A stretch of 64,000 nt of DNA from Bathynomus jamesi (GCA_023014485.1 JAJOZX010000193.1:1541001-1605000); one strand, 5' to 3'. Shown: positions 41,772 to 51,762, counted from the stretch's first letter. Program-made: numbers and translations. Notes: generated by a model from the sequence alone, not told the origin.

Positions 41772-41915
41772 CTTTCGGATTTTCGAGTCTGTAAGTTAAC
41801 TTGTAACCGATGATTATCCCATTAGAGTCGCGTGACAGTGGAGGTGACCATGTGACTGTTAACTTCGATGACGTTACTGCATGGCACGTGATGTGAGTTG
41901 GTGATCCACTGGGCT
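41772..41915 (-). CDS. Dscam: Dscam exon 3: FNIII (FN3) N-terminal half
   Basis: Encodes PSGSPTHITCHAVTSSKL, TVTWSPPLSRDSNGI and IIGYKLTYR. It joins exon 2 in phase 1 and gives the usual Pro-rich linker before an FNIII domain. Acceptor CTTCCCAG, donor AAAG|GTAACT, ends in phase 1. Confidence 0.85.
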
Positions 41916-42153
41916 CTGGGAAGAAGAGTAAACGAAAATTAAGTAAAATATATAACTACTGGCAGTACTAACCTGCGTATTTTATCATTTTCGTTGATAA
42001 GTGAACCACTTCAAACGGTAGTACCTCTGATAGACTCTGTCCTAGAGCGCACCAGTTGTACAATGGATATCTTTTGGATATCACGTGTCAAATAAAATTT
42101 TATCTCTATCCAAATCAGACAATGAATATATCTCATAACTAAACCTGTCAACA

Positions 42154-43554
42154 CATGATAATATATATATATATATTTTTTTTTTTGCAGGAAGGAGAGG
42201 CCAAAGGCGAACGCCCACAAAAACTGTCCACCTACCCATAGAAGAAGAAGGAGAGAGCTGAAATCGAGATTCAGAGTTTTCGAGATGCCTGGGCAGTCAG
42301 TGTTTGAAAGATTGGATGTCATAGACAGGGGAAAAATGGACTGAGGAAGGTTGTTTCATAGTTGACCGGTTGAGTAGATTAAATATTAAGAATACCGATC
42401 AACCGTTGCATTAGAGAGCTGGACAGAAAAAGGTTAAGAATGTGCCACAAATCTAGTAATACAAGCTCTCCTTAAAGGTTTTCTCTGCCTCAATCAGATA
42501 TATTAGAAAGATCAGAGGCGAGGTGCACCTAGCCGTCTCACGCGAAGCATGGAGTTACTGTTGAGAGGGACACTTTGTGAAGCGGGTGGAAAAGTGAAAA
42601 GTGAAATTATCGGCATAGGAATGGATAGGACAGGAAGTGCGACTTAATAGATCACCGATAAATAAAAGGAAGAGAGTGGGTGACAGGACAGAGCCCTGAG
42701 GAACACCATTATTAATAGTTTTAGAAGAACAACAATGGCCATCTACAACCGCAGCTATAGATCGGCCAGAAAGAAAATCAGAAGTGAAGGCACGGATACA
42801 AGGATAGAAACCTAAGGACAGTTTCGAAATTAAGGATTTGTGCTTTTGATATGTTTAACGCAACAGCAAAAGTTTCACCGAAATACCGAAAGGTGGATGA
42901 CCAAGAGTAAGAGAGCTATAAAAGAAGATCGCCATTAGAGTGTCCCTTGCGGAACCCATACAGACGATCTGAAAGAAAACTGTGAGAAGAGAGGTGTTTA
43001 AGAATCTTCCTATTAAAGATAGATTCAAAAAGTTTAGAAAGGCAAGAAATCAAAGCAATTGGACGATAGCTGAAGGGTTGAGAGCGGTAATCCTTTTTTA
43101 GGACAAGCTGAATGAAAGCAAACTTCCAGCAGGAAGGAAAAGTACCAGGTGAAAGACAAAATGAAAGAGTTTGCCTCCACATGGTATCAGCACAGAAGCA
43201 CAGTTCTTGAGAACAACAGGAGAGATCCCCATCAGGAACTTACGCCTTCTTAGAGTTGAGCCCAGATAGGTTAGAAAAAACATCTTTGAAAAAGATTCTA
43301 ATTTCAGATATAATTAGGTGAGAGGGGGTAGGAGATGGGGAAAACAGTACCGGAATGGTCCAGGTTTGAATTGGAAGCGAAAGTTTGAGCGAAGAGTTTA
43401 GCTTTTACAGAAGAGATGGCAACGGAGCCGTCAGAATGGAAAAAAGGAGGGAAAGAAAAAATAAAGTTGTTGGAGAGGTTCTTGGCTCGGTGCCAGAAAA
43501 GCGAGAAGAATTGGAATTGGATAGATTTTCACTTTTGTCTGATAATAATAATAA
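42154..43554 (-). pseudogene. Jockey-like LINE relic (reverse transcriptase)
   Basis: From 43554 leftward, shifting frames give: a linker (SSVKAKLFAQTFASNS-like), GISPVVLKNC, GTFPSCWKFAFIQLVLKK, SYRPIALISCLSKLFESIFN (RT fingers) and SFLSDRLYGFRKGHSNGDLL. A decayed VPQGSVLSPTLF region near 42700, ADN in place of ADD near 42620 and a 3' end with an A-run and (TA)n near 42160-42185 follow. The copy has many frameshifts and is inactive. The wording is like decapod Jockey-type elements I recall. It lies between Dscam exons 2 and 3. Confidence 0.82.
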
Positions 43555-43756
43555 TGTTTGGAGTTGATTAACTTCCCATAATGACAAAATCCATGACAGA
43601 GGGGACCTACAACGTTACGTAGAATCCTAATATTCAAGGGTTACTACATCCGAACGCGGAGGACGGTCATCTGTCCAACTACTGGACAGACAACGTTGTT
43701 TAACCTCGCTGATCTGACTAGAAGCGATAGCAACGTGGCCACGACGTAGCCCAGTT
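43555..43756 (-). mobile_element. 5S rRNA-derived SINE, copy 4
   Basis: The minus strand GGCTACGTCGTGGCCACGTT, GATCAGCGAGGTTAAACAAC and a box-C-like GATGACCG lead into the family tail (ACGTTGTAGGTCCCC, GTCATGGATT) and an (ATT)n 3' end at about 43548-43556. The right edge lies only about 20 bp from Dscam exon 2's donor. Confidence 0.78.
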
Positions 43757-43774
43757 TTCTATAGGCCTACTCAC

Positions 43775-43968
43775 TGTCTTCGAGCGTGGAGGCTAGTGTA
43801 GGGTGCGAAGAGGGCCCCGCCCCTCTTGAGTTGAACGCTTGGAGGACGACGGAGTAGTTGGTGAAAGGCCTGAGTGCCGTCAAAGTGGCTGATGTCCCCG
43901 AGACCTTCCACTCCCACTGTGGTAAAGTTGTAGGCCCCAGAAGTTACCTCACCCACCGGGAACTCACA
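43775..43968 (-). CDS. Dscam: Dscam exon 2: FNIII (FN2) C-terminal half, with compensating frameshifts
   Basis: The 3' part reads SATLTALRPFTNYSVVLQAF, then NSRGAGPSSHP, and ends in LED, the FNIII F-G strands with the conserved Tyr. The 5' part matches the family only in another frame (GAYNFTTVGVEG). In the splice-compatible frame that 5' part meets a TAA. One missing base near the acceptor and one extra G in the GGGG run would restore a single frame, and the two cancel, so the exon phases (2 in, 1 out) still fit. This could be sequencing error or a real lesion. Donor ACA|GTGAGT and acceptor TTTCCAG are strong. Confidence 0.72.
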
Positions 43969-44240
43969 CTGGAAAAGAAATTTAAAACTAAAAACATGTC
44001 TGATCTTTATGACAGAGATAGTGTCTAGACTGTATCTAGTCGAAATAGTAGCCCAAAATATCCTAAAATGACCTTTGGATTCTGTAGCTACAATGTAAAA
44101 AAGTACAGTTTGTATATGAAACGATAGCCCAGACTTTACTGTCAAATTTAATGTTCATAACTCATAATAGCTATTCCAAAATACAGGGATATATCCTGGC
44201 CACGTCAGAACACCGATTCACGTTAGTAAGCAAGATTAAA

Positions 44241-44313
44241 GGGTGAAGGGGAAGGGGAAATGAGGGGATGGGAGGGTTAGGGATGGGAGGGTTAGGGATG
44301 GGAAATTAGGGAT
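44241..44313 (+). repeat. G-rich tandem repeat, potential G-quadruplex
   Basis: More than ten GGG or GGGG runs separated by 1-6 bases, including two units of GGGATGGGAGGGTTAG. The run lies in the short intron between Dscam exons 1 and 2, on the strand opposite the coding strand. Confidence 0.7.
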
Positions 44314-44382
44314 GAGAAAGAAATAAAGAAATTTAACATAAATAGCGCATTTTGCAGGGAGTTAGGTAATGATAATAATCAC

Positions 44383-44489
44383 CTTTGAACTTTGTAGCCC
44401 AAATAGTAGCCCAGAATAAGGCCATGAGTCTCGTTATCCATGGGAGGGTCCCAAGTCACTTGAAGTGCCGTCGAGCTAATGGCACTCAC
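44383..44489 (-). CDS. Dscam: Dscam exon 1 of window: FNIII (FN2) N-terminal half
   Basis: Encodes VSAISSTALQVTWDPP, then ETHGLILGYY and GYKVQ. This is the B-strand Trp and the N-G-x-I-x-G-Y turn typical of Dscam FNIII domains. Acceptor TTGCAG at 44490-44491 and donor AAAG|GTGATT at 44381-44382. It starts in phase 0 and ends in phase 2. The exon before it is not in the window. Confidence 0.82.
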
Positions 44490-44532
44490 CTGCAATTGAA
44501 AGAAAAGTACATGAAGCGTAAGGAACCTTTAT

Positions 44533-44686
44533 TTCCACCCAACGGTGGGGAATATACGTAAACTCTCAAATCACTTGAGCTCCGAGCAATCATAGAGTAG
44601 GTGACGACGGTAAGAGTCGAACCCAGGACTTGATAAGACTGATTCTAATCGCCATCCATCGAACTAACCAACCGGGCAGTGGGTGT
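44533..44686 (-). mobile_element. tRNA-derived SINE candidate (family T3)
   Basis: The minus strand CACTGCCCGGTTGGTTAGTT and the B-box CTGGGTTCGACTCTTACC are followed by a 100 bp non-tRNA body. A single copy in the window. Confidence 0.55.
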
Positions 44687-44899
44687 TTAATAACGATATT
44701 AATTCCCTTACACTGTTAAACATGTCTGAAAAGTCTTCGGTATTTTTAAATCTACTGCCTTGTTTGGTCGTGGTCTTCGACTTCTTGAAACGTTTTTTAG
44801 CAATTTTTATGAAGCGACTTACTTTTAAAATTATTAACAAAGAATTTCAGTGTTCGAATGTTTTTATAAACGTGCTGACATCATTCTCTGACTTGACAT
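44687..44899. other. No recognisable gene
   Basis: Most of an 85-codon plus frame (44683-44940) lies here. It ends within the next MITE and shows no domain. Confidence 0.4.
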
Positions 44900-45041
44900 T
44901 TAACCTTTTCATACCGTGTGGCAACATATGTGAACATTAACGTGCATGGCACTTTCGCCCCTATAAAATAGTAATATAGAGATGATTTTTTGCGCCAAAA
45001 CTTCCAAACTTTCAAGTATACTTCAGGCATGAAAGGGTTAA
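44900..45041. mobile_element. TTAA-flanked MITE, second type
   Basis: Starts TTAACCTTTTCATACCGTG and ends GGCATGAAAGGGTTAA. The ends are inverted with a TTAA target, as in piggyBac-like MITEs. The interior differs from the 13377 family. Confidence 0.65.
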
Positions 45042-45509
45042 TCAAGTTACTTTGGGTTAGGTTAGGTTAATCTTCTCATATTCTCAATGAGGAGAAACTG
45101 AATGAAAAGAATCAAGCCACAATGCAAAATGGATTTATCAAACGAAAAACCTTTCGCTCTATTCTAAAGTCTTCATTCATTTTTCATTACAGCTTTACTC
45201 CCTTATGTTAGGTTAGGTTAGGTTAGGTTAAATTAGTTTTGTTTGAGTATCGATTGACTTTCCCTTCGCCCAAATGGGTACCTTTGCGTTATTTATAATG
45301 AGTTCGATATGATTTAATATGAATATAACGAAAGAACCATCCAGACAGGTTCTCGTGCAAAGCCCCTGACCAGCTATGCGTGGCTGGCTGTGAGGGTAGA
45401 ATGAGAGTGGAAAGAAACTCTCTCCTCTGTCAAATCCAGCAAATGAGGTGGAGGCTGCGGAGGGGTCGACCACAGGTCGATCCTGAACAGTCATTCGAAG
45501 CCTTAAAAC

Positions 45510-45510
<1 letters not shown>
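45042..45510. other. No gene; telomere-like (TTAGG)n block
   Basis: Contains 4.6 perfect TTAGG units at 45208-45230, the arthropod telomere motif, here interstitial. Frames at 45228-45494 (-) and 45380-45592 (+) overlap each other and have no recognisable motif. Confidence 0.5.

Positions 45511-45547
<37 letters not shown>
45511..45547. repeat. (TG)n microsatellite
   Basis: About 18 TG repeats. Confidence 0.95.
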
Positions 45548-45548
<1 letters not shown>

Positions 45549-45860
45549 ACACAGTATATCGGAAAAACCTTTTTTTCTTTAGTGAGCTTTGAAAAAATAT
45601 TGAGGGCGTAAAATTCTCAGACAGTTTCATAAGAAACCAAATGACAACCAACTAAAAATCTATTTATTGGACTAATTTTCCAATATGAACTGCCCAAAAT
45701 TTTCTTTTTAAATGTTGAAAATTCCAATTTTTGTAATGTTGTAGAGTACAAATGTAGAATCATTTATGTTAAAAATGTTGAACAGATTCAATGAGAGAAG
45801 AGTTTTATTTCTGACCCAACAGTAATAATACTGCGGATAACAGAACCACCACCCATCACA

Positions 45861-46058
45861 GCCAATGTCGAAACACCGCGTTTCCCGTTGATCAGCGAAG
45901 TTAAGCGACATTGGGTCGAATAGTAATTGGATGGGAGACCGTCCTCCGCGTCCAGACTATGTAACGACCCGTGGTTCGGATCCCACGTAAAGATGTAGGT
46001 CTCGTCTGTCATATAACCTCAGATGTCGCGAAGGGGGTTAAAGAACCCCATCATTACT
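45861..46058 (+). mobile_element. 5S rRNA-derived SINE, copy 5 (best preserved)
   Basis: Begins at the natural 5S start (GCCAATGTCGAAACACCGCG). It keeps GATCAGCGAAGTTAAGCGAC (box A), GTAATTGGATGGGAGACCG (box C) and the pairing GCCAATGTCG/CGACATTGGG expected for 5S helices. The tail is TCCGCGTCCAGACTATGTAA, TTCGGATCCCACGTAAAG, GTCATATAACCTCAG and GAACCCCATCATTAC. Confidence 0.88.
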
Positions 46059-47049
46059 TTACAAAACAACCAGATAGGACGCTGAACTGGATTAAATTTT
46101 GCCTGGGAATCAAATGTTGCTACGGTCACTTCTAAGAAATGACTCATCTTTAACCGATACAGAAATTAAGTTTATGATATTTGGACGATGCTTTTCTATG
46201 GACTCGAAGATACATTGCGAATAACCTGACCATTATTTTGAAAAGTCCTTAGCAACGACAAATTCTTAAGCAAATTAGTTTTTACGTGTGTGGCCTATCT
46301 GGTTATTTATTAGTTAATCTGTGGTAATACCTCATAATTTAACTTCTGCAGTCTCATGAACACCCGATACAATCCTTTGAATAGGCAAAAAATACTGTAC
46401 TTCTAATGCAATCAATATTTATTGTGACAATATTCCCCTATGACGCTTTTAAGTTTGAATTTAGAAACCGTTTTATTCAGTTTTGGCAATTTAAAGTAGG
46501 AAAAAATTCGTTTACAAAATTTAAAAAAAAAAAAAAAAAAAAAATGGTAATATTCTGCCTTTCCTTATATATTTTATTTTTTGGTAACAAAAATAGAATT
46601 TTGAAAACAAAACTTACTCCTAATTAGTAATTTTTTTTTTTTTTTTTTAATTTTTAGGCGAATTTTTTTCCCCAAAATGTACTTTCAGATTCGAAAAAGA
46701 AATATTACATTCAATAAATTTGAACCTTTCAAACTATTAATTATTATTTAGCAACAAAATTTCGTATGTTTATTAAAGTGACTAGGATTCAGCAGTTTGG
46801 TTGAATTTAACATTTGAAAGAACATCGCGCGATGCCATTTTCCGTCATAATGAAGCCATGTAATTTATTCTTGCCATTTTGTCAAAAAAATTGTGTTTTC
46901 CCAATTGACGAGCTTTGTTCCTTCTAAATGTTGCTTTCTCGTTAACATTCGAGCTTTTCAATAAATTACGTTCTCCCCTTTCGAAAAATTTGTACATCGA
47001 TATCAGACACATTGTAAATATAGGCCTACAACCCTACCACAGAAACCTT
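46059..47049. other. No gene seen; A- and T-homopolymers
   Basis: AT-rich sequence with a 20+ base A-run near 46522-46542 and a T-run near 46631-46648. Small frames are composition artefacts. Confidence 0.45.
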
Positions 47050-47252
47050 GGATCACCTGAAGATCAGGACCCCCGCGTATTCTTGTTCTTTGATATCCAG
47101 TACCAAATATAATAATAAATTAAATTGAATGCCCGGTTAGGTCAACTGTACGCCCTTGACGATTGGTTAGGTTAAGTCGTGATGTTTTCGTTAGTTTTAA
47201 CGAAGATATTATTTGGTAATTGAGGCTGGGGGCCCTGATCTTCAGGTGATCC
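47050..47252. mobile_element. 203 bp MITE, GGATCACCTGAAGATCAGG family, copy 1
   Basis: The ends GGATCACCTGAAGATCAGG and the inverted CCTGATCTTCAGGTGATCC. The flanks GAAACCTT and CAAAACTT match at 6 of 8. The interior, with TTAAATTGAATGCCCGG and GATTGGTTAGGTTAAGTCG, is shared with 54798-55002. Confidence 0.85.
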
Positions 47253-47410
47253 CAAAACTTATGCACTCGTTACAGCAGGCAAGACCCACTTCCTTGCTAC
47301 TTGTTGGTGTATATATAAAAAATGCTTCTCTTCGCAATTCCACGCGTCAGTATCGAGAATTTAATGATAGTTTTTTAACTTAATTTTCAATCCCAAAAGG
47401 TCTAACTAAG

Positions 47411-47512
47411 GCCGGCCGCACGCAGGATCGTCTTGCGACTCACGATTGACGACTTGGCCAAGTCGTTAGTCGTGAGTCGTTAGTCGCAAGACGATCCTGT
47501 GTGCGGCAGGCC
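47411..47512. mobile_element. 102 bp palindromic MITE, possible 3 bp TAA target
   Basis: AGGCCGGCCGCACGCAGG inverted against GTGTGCGGCAGGCCT, with CGTCTTGCGACTC on both sides. Both ends are bordered by TAA, which would fit a PIF/Harbinger-type target (inference). Near-complete hairpin. Confidence 0.7.
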
Positions 47513-47759
47513 TAAAGGTGATTAAATCTGACTCGACAAAAACTTAAAATTCGATAATAAATGAATATTTACTAATTAACTTAAACCTAAACTCCTAAAC
47601 CTAAAACAAACCTCCACTGAAACCTACACACAACTCCAACTCAATGCGTTTTGATGGCGATGTTCGTATCCACCAAATGTAGATGGAATAACGCGAGACA
47701 AACGTAATAGGCAAAAATACAAAGAATTAGAGACCCAAACAGCTATGAAAAAATCCTAT

Positions 47760-47905
47760 ATTTTTCTTCAACGCAAAAAGTATAAAAATTTATTGTTATT
47801 AAAAACCAAATATTTTAGTCAATAATCACTTACGTACATTACATACATTTCGGCTGCTTCCTTTTCCCCACAACGAAATTAAACCTCGACAAACATGTAC
47901 GAGCA
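47760..47905 (+). repeat. Dispersed repeat U1, copy 3 (truncated)
   Basis: CAAAAAGTATAAAAATTTAT, TTACATACATTTCGGCTGC and ATTAAACCTCGACAAACATG follow the order of 11810-12040. It is cut by the palindromic mariner that begins at 47906. Confidence 0.6.
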
Positions 47906-48360
47906 CAGGGTGTCCACAATGTCTTATCACCCCATAAAATACTAATTGATTTTCGTTTTTCTTTCAGACCCATTTGAAATGTGTGATAGCGACAACTATA
48001 CGATTGAACAACGCATATTAGCTAGTACCTGCGTCCACGAGCGACGACATAATGGCAAAACCATTGAAAACATTCGTGCAGACTTCCAGGACCGATTCAA
48101 TCGTGCAGCTCCGTTTTGGAGGAACTGCAAGATTCAATCGGTCCTTTTTGGCGGAGCTGCACCACTGAATCGGTCCTGGAAGTCTGCACGAATGTTTTGA
48201 ATAGTTTTGACATCACGTGGTCGTTCATGGACCCAGGCACTAGCCAATATGCGTTGTTCAATCGTATAGTTGTCGCTATCACACATTTCAAATGGGTCTG
48301 AAAGAAAAACAAAAATAAGTTGGTATTTTACTAGGGTGACAAGACATTGTGGACACCCTG
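47906..48360. mobile_element. Palindromic Tc1/mariner derivative made of a transposase N-terminus
   Basis: Arms of about 215 bp with the ends CAGGGTGTCCACAATGTCTT. Each arm carries an intron-like TTTCTTTCAG before the N-terminal HTH segment (YTIEQRILAS, then DFQDRFNRAAP). Unlike the element at 36086, the retained half is the 5' one. It shares its ends with 15553-16195. Confidence 0.85.
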
Positions 48361-48506
48361 TACTATATTAGGAGCTAAATACAACGAATAATGAAACCAG
48401 TATAAAGCTGTAAGGAACTTACTAATTAGGACATATACTTCTATAGACGCTCAATACAAAGAATAATAAAATGTGAAGTGTGGTGAAAAGTGACAGGAGA
48501 GATTTT

Positions 48507-48714
48507 GGTGCTACTATAGTATGCGGTCTACCTACGATTGTTCGGTTGTTAGTTAGTTTCATTAAAACTAACGAAAATATCGTGACTAAACCTAACCAAT
48601 CGTTAGGGGCGATTGACATTGAGATGTAAACAAGTAATTAGTAAACGAGATAAGAAGCTATAATTAAAAGGTTGACCGCCAAATCGGAGGTAGACCGCAC
48701 ACTATAGTAGCACC
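48507..48714. mobile_element. 208 bp MITE with about 35 bp inverted repeats
   Basis: GGTGCTACTATAGTATGCGG inverted against CCGCACACTATAGTAGCACC, continuing to TCTACCTACGATT. The interior GTTAGTTTCATTAAAACTAA, with ATATCGTGACTAAACC, echoes the 47050 family. Confidence 0.82.
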
Positions 48715-48824
48715 AAGATATTTTAGGAGGAAGATAAATGAGAATTTTAACAAGGAGAAAGAAAGGAATGCCTTCAGTAACTTTGGAATTTGTTAAGTTT
48801 TAATCACTTTATAGAAGATGAGAG

Positions 48825-48914
48825 GGATCACTTGAAGATCAGGGCCCCCAGCCTTCGTTAGTTAGCCATAAGGCTAACTAAAGAAGGCTGGGGGCCCTGA
48901 TCTTCAGGTGATCC
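48825..48914. mobile_element. 90 bp palindromic MITE with exact 8 bp TSD
   Basis: GGATCACTTGAAGATCAGG and the inverted CCTGATCTTCAGGTGATCC with a roughly 10 bp loop. GATGAGAG flanks it on both sides (48817-48824 and 48915-48922). It is a short deletion form of the 47050 family. Confidence 0.9.
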
Positions 48915-49514
48915 GATGAGAGAGCATCTATTGTTTTTAATTCATTCAGTAGACTGTCTCATAATTCCACCGCTAAATAAATATAAGAATTTCTACTACA
49001 TTGAAGAGTATAGTTTGCCTTTTGAGATATATATTCTCTTTCCGTTGACCTTGTTTGATGTTCGTGACGTATCTGATTGGCCATTATATCCTAAATTAAT
49101 AGTGTCGAGGACAAATTGATTTGCAACTCTGAAGATTAGGAAGCTCATCCGTACTTCAGATATGGCTTTAAGTTTAATAAACTCAGTTGCCAAGAGAGTT
49201 TTGATGTATGAGCATAATAATAATAATCAATCGTATTTGTTTTTCTAATAATTCTCTTCCGAGTTATGATGAAAGGGTTGATGATGTAATCACGCCCATT
49301 TCCATATGCGGTAATATTTATGTGAGATGTAGATAAACTAAAGAAAATATAACGTTTTAAGCGTATTTGTGGGAAGGAAATGTAATTTCGCTAATATAAA
49401 CAAGAATTTCGATAATTTATGATCTATGTTTTCAGTATGGTGATGAAATGACTGTCATCAAGCACAACTTGAGTCGCCGCAGTAATATGGAAGTCTGGTA
49501 TAAATTTTTTTTTT
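48915..49514. other. No recognisable gene
   Basis: AT-rich. Frames at 48916-49119 (+) and 48996-49193 (-) overlap and have no motif. Confidence 0.45.
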
Positions 49515-49760
49515 GTGATAAACAAGAAGTTTGTTTTATTTCTATTTAAAGATAATTTATTGGCTTTAAGCCAATCACGTACAATCGCGATATCTCTATT
49601 TACTATTTCGTTAAGGGATGCGAGATCGTTAGCCGAGTATAATCAGGGAGGCGTCATCCGCATATTGGAAGCTTTTCCCGTTATGAGAGTTGGGAAAGTC
49701 ATTTATGTAGATCAGAAATAGGAGGGGGTCCAAAGTACTTCCTTCACAGAACTCAAAACA
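49515..49760 (-). pseudogene. LINE reverse transcriptase fragment (YADD)
   Basis: The minus strand reads LIYINDFPNSHNGKSFQ, then YADDASLII, a stop, and NEIVNRDIAIVRDWLKAN. This is the RT palm with the catalytic YADD. The copy at 56497-56708 shares the same segment. It belongs to a LINE family different from the CR1-like copies at 17-20 kb. Confidence 0.78.
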
Positions 49761-50096
49761 GGGCTGAAATTTTAATGCAGACTGAGTCATTTATCGAAGA
49801 ACAAAACGGAACATTATCCTCCTGAAACAAAATCAATGTTGGTGTGTATATATATGTATATTGAGATTTTTTTTAACGTTCGTTTCAAAATCAGATGAAA
49901 TTCTGTTTAAACAGAGGTACTGTATGTAGGTAATCTGGAGCATATATTTTCTCTCGCATCGAAATAAGTTTCGACAAGAGAGGGCTGCCGACTGTCTCAT
50001 ACTTAAAAAAATATGCGATGGGACAAATTTTCATTTGTTCGTCACAGTTGAAATTTCGTTTTCAGGGACGAAAAGACGAATATATATATATATATA
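49761..50096. other. No recognisable gene
   Basis: Unassigned spacer ending in (TA)n at 50080-50096. Confidence 0.45.
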
Positions 50097-50720
50097 CAAA
50101 GGTGGGCAGGACCGAGTTCCAAAAGGACCGAATTCCAGGAACTCGGTCCTTTTTAAGGACCGTGAGCGGGAAAGTCGGTCCTTTTCTCAGTGAGGACCGA
50201 AATGAGGAGCGACGGTCCGGTCCGGGCGGTCTTTTTTAGTGTGTTTAGTGATTACTTGAAGTTCTAAAGAAGATGGATCGTTTCCTCCAGAACTCAGAAA
50301 GAGACTGAGACTGAACTGAAACTTGTTTCAACACCTGCACCCATCCAGTCCGCCGTGGAGAGGCTCTCCTCTTTGGGAAGGACGTCCTCAAGCCGAAAAG
50401 GTCAGGGCTCAGTGACAGCCATTTTGAAATGCTAGTCTTCTTGAAGGGAAACTCAAGCATTTAACTTAATAACTTTTTTTCATCATTTATGTATTGTATT
50501 AATTATAATTTACGTTAATAAAATTAAAGATTTCCGGTGTCTTTAATTTCATTTTTCATTTTAATCAAATTTTTCACTTATATTATATATAAGGACCGAG
50601 ATCGAGTCGTTCCTAGGTCCTATCTTCAGAAAGGACCGTGACCGGGACCGTCGGTCCAGTTTGAGACAAGGACCGGGACCGGACCGTCGGTCCTTTTTGA
50701 GGCCCGGGTGCCCACCTTTG
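50097..50720 (+). mobile_element. Deleted hAT element keeping the transposase dimerisation end
   Basis: Ends CAAAGGTGGGCAGGACCG and GGTGCCCACCTTTG, with TATATATA on both sides as a possible 8 bp TSD. Subterminal GGACCG words are dense at both ends. The plus strand 50320-50460 reads APIQSAVERL, a frameshift, then DVLKPKRSGLSDSHFEMLVF and LKGN, the hAT C-terminal dimerisation domain. Confidence 0.82.
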
Positions 50721-51679
50721 TATATATATATATATACAGTGTTGTGTGTGTGTGTGTTCTTGTACTTTACAAAACCGCGCTAATCTTTAAGATACACACA
50801 CAGCCCATCGCGACACAAAAGTACGCACAGTAATATTAGCAGTGATTTAATGAAATTCATTAATATCATAAAAAGGTGATATAATGAAAGTTAGGCTAAG
50901 GTAGTTAGATTACGCTAGGTTAGGTTAAATTAATAAGGCCATTAAGATTAGGTTAAATGTCGCTATTTACAGTTGAAAATGTGTAAATGTCGTGGTTTTG
51001 TGAGGTAGCCAAATATGTGTGTGTGGGAAAAATTTCACCAAGAAACCAAATTTATGGAAAAAAAAACGAAAAAATCTAATCAGTAGAGATATAGATATCC
51101 GAGACCATATCTAAACTGTGACAGAAAGAGATTATCAATAAAGTGGGAAACCTGAAGCTAATGGGACTCGAACGCGAGTCACGTGGTTTAGGAGTCAGCG
51201 AGCTACCGATCACTCAGTTTCACTGCTCTTAAAATATATTCATTTGACTAAAGGTGAAGGAGTTTTACGGACCATGATCAAAGCGTAAATATTGGCGTGA
51301 TCGTATCCCTCTGAATGCGAAACCACGCTACGCGGGTTCGACCCACACTAGCTCCAAGTTTCCCCAGAAAAATATTTCTTGTGCTAAAAAATAAATATTA
51401 TATTTATCACTAATTAGGTTTCTTTTACGATATTTTTTTATATTGTTACAAAAAAGGCTAAAATATGTACATAAACAAAAGCAATGTTACCAATAAGTAA
51501 TTTCTGATGCTTTTCAGAAAATTTTGGTTCGAAGCGAACTTTTAGCTGAAAATGTACTTCTGCGCATCCTCTACATCTATTCACTTACACGAAAGTACTC
51601 GGAATAATTAACTTTTTATGTAATAATAATATGATAGAATTTACCTCTTTGAATTCAACTTACACGCGCCCGCGCACAC

Positions 51680-51699
<20 letters not shown>
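50721..51699. other. No gene seen; tRNA-like relic
   Basis: (TA)n and (TG)n at 50721-50757. A tRNA-like segment on the minus strand at 51165-51238 (GATCGGTAGCTCGCTGACTC, with CGCGTTCGAGTCCCA) does not close an acceptor stem. Short CTAGGTTAGGTTAAATT words lie near 50915-50935. Confidence 0.4.

Positions 51700-51762
<63 letters not shown>
51700..51762. repeat. (TA)n microsatellite
   Basis: TA-rich tract preceded by (AC)n at 51680-51698. Confidence 0.9.

Larger units (their letters stand above)
12793..44489 (-). other. Dscam: Gene span: Dscam-family cell adhesion receptor, 3' half (17 exons)
   Basis: Dscam proteins are single-pass surface receptors of the Ig superfamily that mediate homophilic adhesion, axon and dendrite self-avoidance and, in some arthropods, immune functions. 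The standard plan is Ig1-9, FN1-4, Ig10, FN5-6, TM and tail. The 17 exons here give FNIII x3, Ig, FNIII x2, TM and tail in exactly that order, about 2.55 kb or 850 codons. Ig10 between FN4 and FN5 separates Dscam from Sidekick, Contactin or Robo relatives. All introns show GT-AG ends and all phases close. Each FNIII domain and the Ig are split over two exons. Introns run from tens of bases to 6 kb and hold most of the mobile DNA. No duplicated alternative exons appear in this half, and there is one TM exon only. The 5' half lies outside the window. I cannot tell which Dscam paralogue this is. Confidence 0.85.

Noticed and set aside
45208..45230. Subtelomeric position based on TTAGG repeats
   Set aside because: Only 4.6 units in the middle of ordinary repeats; an interstitial trace, not a chromosome end.
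45861..45955. A true 5S rRNA gene
   Set aside because: Helices are diverged, the T-run terminator is absent, and the sequence continues into a tail shared with four dispersed copies.
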